Below, one piece after another: positions 1-5,273 of a DNA stretch of 8,289 nt. Position numbers and translations under genes: made by a program. Under the pieces are notes generated by a model that saw only the letters and a list, made by a program, of their open reading frames with translations, made no database searches and was not told where the DNA came from. The DNA comes from Prevotellaceae bacterium UBA1743 (lineage in GTDB: Bacteria > Bacteroidota > Bacteroidia > Bacteroidales > Bacteroidaceae), in NCBI GenBank assembly GCA_002314945.1, contig DCHV01000005.1, forward strand, positions 1 through 8,289, in the 5' to 3' direction. The stretch's first letter is position 1. Every line of letters begins with the position of its first letter.

Positions 1-415
1 TGTAGCACTTCTCAATATCAATGCGGGTAATATTGATAGAATACAAGTTATCAGCAAAATAGAATAGCACATGTATGTCATTACCCTCTGTGTATGAGCC
101 CAATTTGTATATCCACATACGAGGATCACCTTTCTTTGTGTTCGGGCGGTAGAAGGAAGCCTGAGTTATACACTGGTTATCTGCTGTAAGGATGATCGCA
201 TTACGCATTTGTTTGAATTCCCGACCTTGTAACTGCTCTGAATAGTCATGTACTCCCTCTTCAAGAAAGTATGCTCTCATTGGTGCAGTTGAGTCAAGAA
301 TGCCTTTTCCAAGTCCAGTTGGTGTAATCTCAACCTGTGTAAACTTGACATTATGATTGACCAGAAATTTGAGGTTCTTCTGTTCAAACGCTGTGAATGG
401 ACGCATATTTACCAT
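1..415 (-). CDS. Type II restriction endonuclease, probable MvaI/BcnI family (partial, C-terminus outside window)
   Basis: I found this gene by translating the minus strand. An open frame starts at the ATG at 415-413 and stays open to the window edge, giving 138 codons and no stop. The visible part begins MVNMRPFTAFEQ and includes a segment near residues 35-65 (TGLGKGILDSTAPMRAY, then EEGVHDY) and a segment near 90-105 (ASFYRPNTKKGDPRMW). I recognise these as resembling the N-terminal portion of MvaI/BcnI-family restriction enzymes, which cut short pseudopalindromic sites in double-stranded DNA. The catalytic nuclease segment of that family would lie beyond base 1, so activity cannot be judged. 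The gene sits 12 nt downstream of the methyltransferase on the same strand, which supports a restriction-modification pair. The family assignment is from memory of the motif; the open frame and the pairing are seen directly. Confidence 0.65.
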   Translation of the reverse strand, partial: MVNMRPFTAFEQKNLKFLVNHNVKFTQVEITPTGLGKGILDSTAPMRAYFLEEGVHDYSEQLQGREFKQMRNAIILTADNQCITQASFYRPNTKKGDPRMWIYKLGSYTEGNDIHVLFYFADNLYSINITRIDIEKCY

Positions 416-420
416 ATATT

Positions 421-427
421 ACCTCCC
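421..427 (-). promoter_or_regulatory. Strong Shine-Dalgarno site for the endonuclease gene
   Basis: The minus strand reads GGGAGGT immediately after the methyltransferase stop codon, with 5 nt before the endonuclease ATG. A consensus-like site is unusual in this window, where other genes have A-rich leaders. It fixes the endonuclease start and suggests independent or re-initiating translation of the second gene of the operon. Confidence 0.75.
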
Positions 428-2302
428 TTACTTTATATGTTGTAACAATGTATTCGCAATAGCACGTGCCATCAGAGGTGGTACGGCATTGCCTACCAAA
501 GTATATTGTGGAATTTCCTTCTGACGGTTGTTGCCACCTGTCTGACGTTTACCTTGGAAAACAAATGAATCATCAAAACTTTGAAGACGAGCCATTTCAC
601 GAACTGTCATAGGTCTATACGCGGCATAATGAATAAAGTCATCAGGCATAGTACAAACAGTTGGGCTTTGACCTAATGGATTAAGGACAACATAGTTGCG
701 TTTCTGAGAATCCAACCCTTTTTCTTTCAGTTCTGTTTTTGCGAGGTCATAATCTTTATGCTTTGCAATAATCTTCAATCTCTCTCGAACTGTATCATTT
801 TGAAGGCTTGTCTGATGGTTGAAGAGTTCCAAATGTTGGTATTTACGAGGTTGTTCCAACTCGCTCATATTTGGAATATAAAAAGGTTCCTCATCAAACA
901 CAAAACGATGCCCAAGTCTTCCTATTCTTGACCATTCAGAAAACAGCAATCCTCTTTCGTCTGGTTCACCTTGTATGGCACGAGTCTTTTTTTCTGTCTC
1001 ATACTCAGGAATAAGCTTCGGTTTCTTATACTTGGTAGCGGTATCGCCATTTCCGACCATATCCATATCCCAAAGAGCCTCATATACCTTTACCTTTTCT
1101 TCTTCTGTTACAGTAGCAGGTATCTCGGTAATAAGTTCCTGATCGTTGCGACATCCAATAAAAACAACACGCTCTCTGTTTTGAGGAACACCGTAGTTGG
1201 ATGACAACAACACCATAGGTTCTGTGATGTTGTATAGTCGTATTTCGCTCATCATTTCTTCAAAGCAAACGAGAAGTTTTTCATTATCAGCGAACTGCTC
1301 TCTAATAAAGTCTATGCATTCATCAAATGTGGCGGTCAGTATTTCTAATGATTTCTTCAACACCTTTGCCTCTTTCTCGCATTTGCCCATTTCTGCAACA
1401 CTATCAACAGCATTCAAAATATTGTCAAGTATCTGTTCGTCGGAAATAGATTCAACAATTTCATTATACCCATCAACAAAAGTATCATTGTCAATGTGTG
1501 CCGAGGTCTTCAATTGAATAACCTGCTTACGAATTTCGTCACGTTCCTTTCTCATTTTTAAGAGAATAAGACCATGTCGTATAGTGTTAACTGCCTCATT
1601 GCTCTTGCTTACATTATAGGGCAAGTTCTTTGTTACCTCCTTCAACTGCTGATCAAGATTGTTGAAATACATCTCATTCATTTGATTCCAGTCAGCGTCA
1701 GCCGTTTCCATACACATACGAGTATAAAGAGCCGAATATAACGAAGGTGAAATCATTCCCTTCAGATTGTCGTCAAGATAACAATAGAGTTGTGCCATCT
1801 TCATATCATCAACGATGGAGCGAATTTCTCTCAAAATGCGTTCTTTGATTCTGCCTTCATCCTTGGTAAGAATACCCTTAACATTCTCCATCACAAAGTA
1901 TTTAGGGCGAAGAGCCTTAATTACTTTTAAGTAGTGGTAGAAAAGGTCATCACGTTTGTCAAGTTTCTTTCTTCTGCCGGCAAGGCTGAAAGACTGACAA
2001 CTTGGACCGCCTGTGATTACATCTATCTCTTGATTTCCAATTTCCTTTAAAAGATTTGGCAAGAATGTGTCTTCCATAATATCCTGACATATAAACTTTG
2101 TGTCAAGACCGAGCATCTTGTTATATCTTACTCTATGTGTCAACTCACAATTCTCGTTTATATCACTTGCAAGCCTGAAATCATAATATTTATCATCCGT
2201 ATAAGCCTGCATAAAACCTTCACTGAAGCCTCCTGCACCAGCGAACAAATCAAGATATTTGATACCCTTTCGGGTAGATATAAATTCTTTCTTTTCAGAC
2301 AT
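428..2302 (-). CDS. DNA (cytosine-5-)-methyltransferase of a type II restriction-modification system
   Basis: This 624-residue enzyme would transfer a methyl group from S-adenosylmethionine to C5 of a cytosine in the host recognition site, protecting it from the adjacent endonuclease. Conserved motifs are visible in order: motif I DLFAGAGGF (18-26), motif IV GGPSCQSFS with catalytic Cys102 (98-106), motif VI MENV (138-141), motif VIII GVPQNRERVVFIG (371-383), motif IX RPMTVREMARLQSF (563-576) and motif X GNAVPP (604-609). The target-recognition region should be about 385-560. Two things are odd: motif IV has PSCQ where PPCQ is usual, and about 235 residues separate motif VI from motif VIII, against about 46 in M.HhaI. 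The extra stretch (about 145-365) is rich in charged helical sequence. Starting at Met1 is required to keep motif I. The stop lies 12 nt before the endonuclease gene. Sequence specificity cannot be read from this. Confidence 0.95.
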   Translation of the reverse strand: MSEKKEFISTRKGIKYLDLFAGAGGFSEGFMQAYTDDKYYDFRLASDINENCELTHRVRYNKMLGLDTKFICQDIMEDTFLPNLLKEIGNQEIDVITGGPSCQSFSLAGRRKKLDKRDDLFYHYLKVIKALRPKYFVMENVKGILTKDEGRIKERILREIRSIVDDMKMAQLYCYLDDNLKGMISPSLYSALYTRMCMETADADWNQMNEMYFNNLDQQLKEVTKNLPYNVSKSNEAVNTIRHGLILLKMRKERDEIRKQVIQLKTSAHIDNDTFVDGYNEIVESISDEQILDNILNAVDSVAEMGKCEKEAKVLKKSLEILTATFDECIDFIREQFADNEKLLVCFEEMMSEIRLYNITEPMVLLSSNYGVPQNRERVVFIGCRNDQELITEIPATVTEEEKVKVYEALWDMDMVGNGDTATKYKKPKLIPEYETEKKTRAIQGEPDERGLLFSEWSRIGRLGHRFVFDEEPFYIPNMSELEQPRKYQHLELFNHQTSLQNDTVRERLKIIAKHKDYDLAKTELKEKGLDSQKRNYVVLNPLGQSPTVCTMPDDFIHYAAYRPMTVREMARLQSFDDSFVFQGKRQTGGNNRQKEIPQYTLVGNAVPPLMARAIANTLLQHIK

Positions 2303-2305
2303 ATT

Positions 2306-2395
2306 TTAATCTTTGGAGGGTAATAATTGATTCTGCCCTTGAATCACAGGGACAGGTCCTCGTAACCCTATATCGTATATTTCATTTATTGTCAT
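2306..2395 (-). CDS. Possible 29-residue leader peptide upstream of the methyltransferase
   Basis: On the minus strand a short ORF starts at ATG 2395-2393, begins MTINEIYDIGLRGPVP and ends LLPSKD at a TAA at 2308-2306. Only 3 nt separate this stop from the methyltransferase ATG at 2302. An AAAAGG stretch sits about 5 nt before its ATG, a better ribosome site than the one in front of the methyltransferase itself. This arrangement would suit translational coupling or a regulatory leader. I do not recognise the peptide, and it could be a remnant of a longer gene or a chance frame. It lies downstream of the predicted promoter at 2433-2440, so it should be in the operon mRNA. Confidence 0.4.
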   Translation of the reverse strand: MTINEIYDIGLRGPVPVIQGQNQLLPSKD

Positions 2396-2399
2396 ATCT

Positions 2400-2412
2400 A
2401 CCTTTTCAAGGT
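2400..2412 (-). promoter_or_regulatory. Small palindrome covering the leader-ORF ribosome site
   Basis: ACCTT and AAGGT form a perfect 5-bp inverted repeat around a 3-nt loop. On the minus strand the right arm supplies the AAGG of the ribosome binding site for the 29-codon ORF. In RNA it could form a weak hairpin hiding that site; in DNA it could be a small operator. Such a short palindrome may also be chance. Confidence 0.25.
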
Positions 2413-2430
2413 GAAACTATGCATATTCTC

Positions 2431-2525
2431 TGCAAAGATAAGTTTTTTTCATCATCCTTCGCCACAATTTTCCCAGAAATCTTTTGTCGTCTCGTTTTCT
2501 ATTCCCTGAATTTGCCCTCAGATTA
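2431..2525. repeat. Direct repeat copy A (~95 bp, promoter-bearing)
   Basis: This block aligns with 3349-3442 in the same orientation, with about 15 differences and one single-base gap by hand alignment. The longest conserved parts are the CAAAGATA end (minus-strand TATCTTTG) and the TTTGCCCTCAGATTA end. Copy A lies between the four-helix-bundle gene and the methyltransferase operon and supplies the latter with its promoter element. Confidence 0.85.
2433..2440 (-). promoter_or_regulatory. Promoter -7 element of the restriction-modification operon
   Basis: The minus strand reads TATCTTTG, a perfect match to the Bacteroidetes -7 consensus TAnnTTTG. Transcription would begin a few bases downstream, around 2426, giving a leader of roughly 120 nt before the methyltransferase and about 30 nt before the small ORF. 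No clean TTTG is present at the usual 19-21 nt spacing; a TGTG lies 22 nt upstream of the element. The element is the promoter-proximal end of direct-repeat copy A. Confidence 0.6.
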
Positions 2526-2532
2526 ATGTTGT

Positions 2533-2563
2533 ATGAATCCACCGATTTCCGGGGTGGATTCAT
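2533..2563 (-). terminator. Stem-loop at the end of the four-helix-bundle gene, possible terminator
   Basis: An 11-bp perfect inverted repeat (ATGAATCCACC at 2533-2543 and GGTGGATTCAT at 2553-2563) surrounds a 9-nt loop. It includes the TGA stop codon of the helix-bundle gene. No T-tract follows on either strand, so it is not a standard intrinsic terminator. It may end transcription with help from a factor, or protect the mRNA 3' end. Confidence 0.5.
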
Positions 2564-3270
2564 TGCTCGCCCAACAAAGCTTTCAGTCTGCGTATCTCTT
2601 CCTGCTGAGTGTTATAGGCAGCCAGGGCGCGTGCTTTCAGTTCGTTGTAGGCTGTTTTCCATTGTGTGCACTCTGCTTCCAGCTGCCGCAATCGTTCGTC
2701 CTGTCCCTGCCGATAGCCAGTGCGTGCTTTGTGCATCCGCTCCTTTATGCCGCCCTCGGTGACAAATTCACGTTCGAGGTTCATCAGATAGTTGTTCATC
2801 ATGGCATCGATCTGATAACACAGCGTAAGGCAGATGTTGCAAAATTCCTCTTCGCTCCATTTCGTGGCAAAACCCAGATATTCCTCGGGTAGATTGTGCG
2901 TCTTTGTAAAGTCCTGCATGAGCTGGAATCGAGGGTGTTCATTATCCCATAGTTTCAGGTGATAGTTATTGATATGGTCGCGATAGTCCTCCCGTAATTC
3001 TCCCACACTCGACCGTGCCACATTGAGTAGTTTCAGTTCCATTTCGGTAGAGGTCTTGCCATCCTCCGATCCTTCAATGATGTTTTGTTTACCCGAGCGC
3101 GCAGCCTGTATCATCTGATCGACGGTGCGATCTCCATATTTAGGGAGAAAACGCTGACAGAAAATGAACGTCAGCTGGAATAACGCGTCCATCTTCTGAT
3201 AGAAGCGAAGGTTCTTCCAATTGGCAGGATTCCGAAGAACTTGCCCTGGCTTATATGGAATGTCTGGCAT
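2560..3270 (-). CDS. Four-helix-bundle protein with C-terminal 'suffix' domain
   Basis: This 236-residue protein matches the Bacteroidetes four-helix-bundle proteins that carry a suffix domain. They are related to the S23/IVS-encoded proteins found within some 23S rRNA genes and to the DGR accessory protein Avd. The bundle core covers about residues 20-105, including YGDRTVDQMIQAARSGKQNI (45-64), a VEGSE-like IIEGSE (64-69) and LREDYRDH (92-99). The suffix segment (about 110-180) includes WSEEEFCNICLTLCYQIDAM (138-157) and TEGGIKERM (171-179). Residues 185-236 are charged and heptad-like, a probable coiled coil. No catalytic motif is present; related proteins form basic oligomers that bind nucleic acid, and this function is inferred here. 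The gene stands alone on the minus strand between two direct repeats, with its own promoter element at 3351-3358. No reverse transcriptase is nearby. Confidence 0.88.
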   Translation of the reverse strand: MPDIPYKPGQVLRNPANWKNLRFYQKMDALFQLTFIFCQRFLPKYGDRTVDQMIQAARSGKQNIIEGSEDGKTSTEMELKLLNVARSSVGELREDYRDHINNYHLKLWDNEHPRFQLMQDFTKTHNLPEEYLGFATKWSEEEFCNICLTLCYQIDAMMNNYLMNLEREFVTEGGIKERMHKARTGYRQGQDERLRQLEAECTQWKTAYNELKARALAAYNTQQEEIRRLKALLGEQ

Positions 3271-3303
3271 CGCGAGGTTGAGTTTCAGGGGTAATTACTT
3301 CTT

Positions 3304-3339
3304 GCTATAGAGGCTATAGATATATAGGGACTATAAATT
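3304..3339. repeat. Degenerate ~9-bp CTATAG repeats in the helix-bundle 5' leader
   Basis: Four CTATAG-like units occur with 8-9 bp spacing (CTATAG at 3305 and 3314, ATATAG at 3322, CTATAA at 3331). They lie between the predicted promoter at 3351-3358 and the start codon at 3270, so they would be transcribed. CTATAG is itself a palindrome. They may be regulator half-sites or simply slippage-prone AT repeats. Confidence 0.5.
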
Positions 3340-3348
3340 AAATCACAA

Positions 3349-3442
3349 TGCAAAGATAGCCCTTTTTTATCATCCTCCCCCACATTTTCCCCTAAAATCT
3401 TTTGTTGTCTCATTTCTATTCCCTAAATTTGCCCTCAGATTA
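3349..3442. repeat. Direct repeat copy B (~94 bp, promoter-bearing)
   Basis: This is the partner of copy A at 2431-2525, same orientation, about 84% identical by hand alignment. The start-to-start distance is 918 bp and the pair brackets the four-helix-bundle gene. Copy B drives that gene. Beyond the shared GATTA end the two flanks diverge sharply. Confidence 0.85.
3351..3358 (-). promoter_or_regulatory. Promoter -7 element of the four-helix-bundle gene
   Basis: The minus strand reads TATCTTTG, a perfect match to TAnnTTTG. It occupies the same place in repeat copy B as the corresponding element in copy A. The predicted transcript starts near 3343, leaving a leader of about 70 nt that contains the CTATAG repeats. 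A TGTG lies 22 nt upstream; no consensus TTTG is seen at the ideal spacing. Confidence 0.6.
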
Positions 3443-3476
3443 GAATTGAATCGAAGCGTAGGCTTTGTTGCAGAAT

Positions 3477-3594
3477 CTGACTGAAATGGCTCTCGGATAA
3501 CAGGACAATGCAATCAGGCCCCAATGTTGTATGTATTACAGCTTGGGGTGAAAATTGTTGTTCTGTGGGTCGAGAGCCAAATCATCCCAGTCAG
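3477..3594 (+). ncRNA. Candidate structured RNA: long rod-shaped stem-loop
   Basis: The segment folds into one long imperfect hairpin with four helices in order. CTGACT (3477-3482) pairs with AGTCAG (3589-3594). TGGCTCTCG (3487-3495) pairs with CGAGAGCCA (3571-3579), 9 bp and perfect. ACAGGACAATG (3500-3510) pairs with 3556-3566 over 11 positions, three of them G.U. CCCCAA (3519-3524) pairs with TTGGGG (3543-3548) around an 18-nt loop. The wobbles are G.U on the plus strand and would be A.C mismatches on the minus strand, so a plus-strand RNA is favoured. A T7 tract at 3617-3623 follows. It could be a small RNA, or a leader element for the gene at 3676. I do not recognise a known family, and no good plus-strand promoter is visible upstream. 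Confidence 0.5.
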
Positions 3595-3675
3595 TTTGCG
3601 ATGAGTAGCCCCACGCTTTTTTTCTTTCTAATAGTGTGTATTAACCATTAGTAAACCAACTAAAAGAACCAATTT

Positions 3676-4734
3676 ATGTTAATCAATAAAGAAATTCAGA
3701 TTGTGGGGCTTCGTTTCCGTAAGCCTGACGATATTACGATGGAGGAATGGCTGAGCACCTTGGCAAGTGAGCGGAAGGATTGTTTGATCAGCCACGATAC
3801 GAGTAACCTGTATGATGACCTGTGCATGACGGCTTGCATAGATGGGAAGTGCATCGGCTCGGTGAACAGCGATGATGTGCGCTATATCTTGCCTATGATC
3901 AACCGATATGGCTTCCTGAATGCGCATTTCAAGGAGGTGTATAAGCGCGAGGGCCACACCGAGATCCTACGCTATACCGCGATGGTGGATCTTGACTTGG
4001 TGCAGCCGCTGAAAGCAGACGAGGAGTGGGATTCATGGGAGTACGATGGCCCTGTATTGCACGACATTCGCGAATGGAGGGAGGCAGAGGATTGTGCCAA
4101 CGCGCTGCTGTTGGAACTACAGAATATCTCCCAGATGAAGCAACGTGGCAGCATGGTGGAGAACCTTATTGAGCGCCTTGCCCTGGCCTGTCGCTACGAC
4201 ATGAGCGTGGAGATGACGGCCAAACTGAATGACATTGCATTCTGCATGGAGATGGAACACGACCCCCTCTTGGATGAATGGAAGAACAAAATCGAATGGG
4301 CCAGCACGCAGCGAAGGACGGAAAAGACACAGAACGAGATTCTGAAAGGTTGGTTTCCTGAGTTCGTGTCGCGCGACAACTGCTCCATGCTGATATGCGA
4401 CCACAAGAAGGGAAAGCAAGGAATGGCGCACTATTCCACGGATGACCTGAACGCACGACTGGAGACGGTGGAACAGAAACTGAGCGATCTGCCCAAGGGC
4501 TTGCACCGGCATACGGATGAACTGAATCGCCTGCTCGTGCTGTCCTACTACACGAACATACCACGCGAGAAACTACGGCAGCTGCTTTCGCTGCTCGTGA
4601 TGCGTAACTGCATCCTGTGCCAGTTGATGCAGAAGGGGGACAAGAGCCGCGACTATACGTTGGTGATAGGCAAACTGTCTGTGGTATGCGGAGATATGAT
4701 AAATTGCGGAGGATTGAAAATAACACAAAACTAA
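3676..4734 (+). CDS. Protein of unknown function with HIRAN-like N-terminus
   Basis: This encodes 352 residues with no signal peptide or membrane segment. Residues 6-75 (IQIVGLRF, then SNLYDDLCMTACIDGKCIGS, then DDVRYI) resemble the HIRAN pattern: a VxG strand, an N-x-YD turn, a dGkxIG strand pair, and a helix. HIRAN domains bind DNA ends or single strands in several DNA-processing proteins. The match is by eye and weak. The middle (130-300) is charged and mostly helical. The last 18 residues (LSVVCGDMINCGGLKIT at 335-351) resemble the N-terminus of the next protein. The ATG at 3676 is the first usable start in an AT-rich leader without a Shine-Dalgarno site. The next gene begins 6 nt after the stop, so the two are probably co-transcribed. 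Function is unknown; a nucleic-acid-handling role in the element is inference. Confidence 0.85.
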   Translation: MLINKEIQIVGLRFRKPDDITMEEWLSTLASERKDCLISHDTSNLYDDLCMTACIDGKCIGSVNSDDVRYILPMINRYGFLNAHFKEVYKREGHTEILRYTAMVDLDLVQPLKADEEWDSWEYDGPVLHDIREWREAEDCANALLLELQNISQMKQRGSMVENLIERLALACRYDMSVEMTAKLNDIAFCMEMEHDPLLDEWKNKIEWASTQRRTEKTQNEILKGWFPEFVSRDNCSMLICDHKKGKQGMAHYSTDDLNARLETVEQKLSDLPKGLHRHTDELNRLLVLSYYTNIPREKLRQLLSLLVMRNCILCQLMQKGDKSRDYTLVIGKLSVVCGDMINCGGLKITQN

Positions 4735-4740
4735 AATATC

Positions 4741-5157
4741 ATGGAAGTAAAAGAAGGAGGAATGGTCATCGTAAAAGGTGACTTCATCGAAAACGGTGGA
4801 CTGAAAATCGTAAACTCCACCACGAAGGAAGAGAAGAAAGTTCCATTGACAGAGGAACTGCTCAAAGAGAAGGTTGAACATATAAAAAGCAGAATTGACA
4901 ACGGGCGGTTGTGGTTCCCAGTATGTAAATACATGATGATCGAGAAACTGGTGCCAGAGGGTGATTTCGAAAAAGCCGCAGAAATACTCAAACGATTATT
5001 TCCCGAGATCACAATCAATACAAAAGACTTAGCCACACTGAATGTGCTGTCATTCCGAAAGAAGCCGGAGGAATGGGATGAAAATGATTCGCCCATAAAG
5101 GACAGAACCACTTTTTTCAAATACAAGAACATCGCCGAACTACTTTTCGACATGTAA
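4741..5157 (+). CDS. Hypothetical protein, 138 aa, partner of the preceding gene
   Basis: This small, charged, soluble-looking protein starts 6 nt after the previous stop. Residues 8-24 (MVIVKGDFIENGGLKIV) match the C-terminal tail of the preceding 352-residue protein at about 9 of 17 positions (V, GD, I, GGLKI). The rest is predicted mainly helical: 35-55 (LTEELLKEKVEHIKSRID), a WFPVCKYMMIEKL segment (58-70), GDFEKAAEILKRLFP (74-88), and a C-terminal FFKYKNIAELL (125-135). It recalls Bacteroidales accessory-element proteins that I cannot name with certainty, and no catalytic signature is seen. The first ATG is preferred; the internal ATG at 4762 has GGAGGA directly against it with no spacing. 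An intrinsic terminator at 5240-5273 lies downstream. Confidence 0.85.
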   Translation: MEVKEGGMVIVKGDFIENGGLKIVNSTTKEEKKVPLTEELLKEKVEHIKSRIDNGRLWFPVCKYMMIEKLVPEGDFEKAAEILKRLFPEITINTKDLATLNVLSFRKKPEEWDENDSPIKDRTTFFKYKNIAELLFDM

Positions 5158-5178
5158 AAACCGGTATTTTCAAACCTA

Positions 5179-5222
5179 ACCTTTATCTAATCGTTAGCTG
5201 ACCTTTATCTAACCTTTATCAA
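5179..5222. repeat. 11-bp-phased direct repeats (iteron-like)
   Basis: ACCTTTATCTAA occurs identically at 5179-5190 and 5201-5212, and ACCTTTATCAA at 5212-5222. The starts fall at 0, 22 and 33, multiples of 11 bp, with the 5190-5200 unit degenerate. All copies therefore face nearly the same side of the helix, as expected for cooperative protein binding. They lie between the end of the 138-residue gene and the terminator, upstream of the primase-helicase operon. They could be origin iterons or operator sites. Confidence 0.7.
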
Positions 5223-5239
5223 TTCATTATCCCATCGTT

Positions 5240-5273
5240 GTACCGCCAAATTTTTTCTTGGCGGTACTTTTTT
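5240..5273 (+). terminator. Intrinsic (Rho-independent) terminator
   Basis: GTACCGCCAA (5240-5249) and TTGGCGGTAC (5258-5267) form a perfect 10-bp GC-rich stem with an 8-nt loop, followed by six T (5268-5273). This is a textbook intrinsic terminator for the two-gene operon at 3676-5157. It separates that operon from the primase-helicase operon. Confidence 0.88.

Larger units (their letters stand above)
3271..3675. other. Divergent intergenic region
   Basis: This 405-base gap separates the minus-strand helix-bundle gene from the plus-strand operon at 3676. From left to right it holds the helix-bundle leader with CTATAG repeats, direct repeat copy B with a minus-strand promoter element, the rod-like stem-loop at 3477-3594, and a run of seven T at 3617-3623. 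The last 50 bases before 3676 are AT-rich. I see no perfect plus-strand TAnnTTTG promoter for the 3676 gene. Confidence 0.7.

Noticed and set aside
971..1517. Plus-strand open frames within the methyltransferase gene
   Set aside because: They are antisense to a gene with all conserved C5-methyltransferase motifs, and show no coding signature of their own.
2560..3270. A diversity-generating retroelement, suggested by the Avd-like four-helix-bundle gene
   Set aside because: No reverse transcriptase, template repeat or variable C-type-lectin target is visible in the window, and the suffix-domain version of this protein is common as a solitary gene.
2525..3533. The 11-bp match AATGTTGTATG at 2525 and 3523
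   Set aside because: Exact 11-bp matches are expected several times by chance in a window of this size, and the flanks do not align.
3591..3598. TCAGTTTG as a plus-strand promoter for the gene at 3676
   Set aside because: It lacks the A of TAnnTTTG, has no TTTG at 19-21 nt upstream, and lies partly in the stem of the rod-like structure.
3606..3623. A conventional intrinsic terminator ending at the T7 tract
   Set aside because: The only nearby stem is GTGGG (3565-3569) with CCCAC (3610-3614) over a 40-nt loop, too weak and distant to call a terminator alone; I report only the T-tract as part of the RNA candidate.
3508..3651. A 47-codon plus-strand ORF starting MQSGPNVV with AGGA just before its ATG
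   Set aside because: It lies across the apical half and right arm of the rod-like stem-loop and the T-tract, has no recognisable domain, and its composition looks incidental. The RNA fold explains the sequence better.
5179..5222. A CRISPR array
   Set aside because: The repeats are about 11 bp and abut or overlap one another with no unique spacers, and no cas gene is present.
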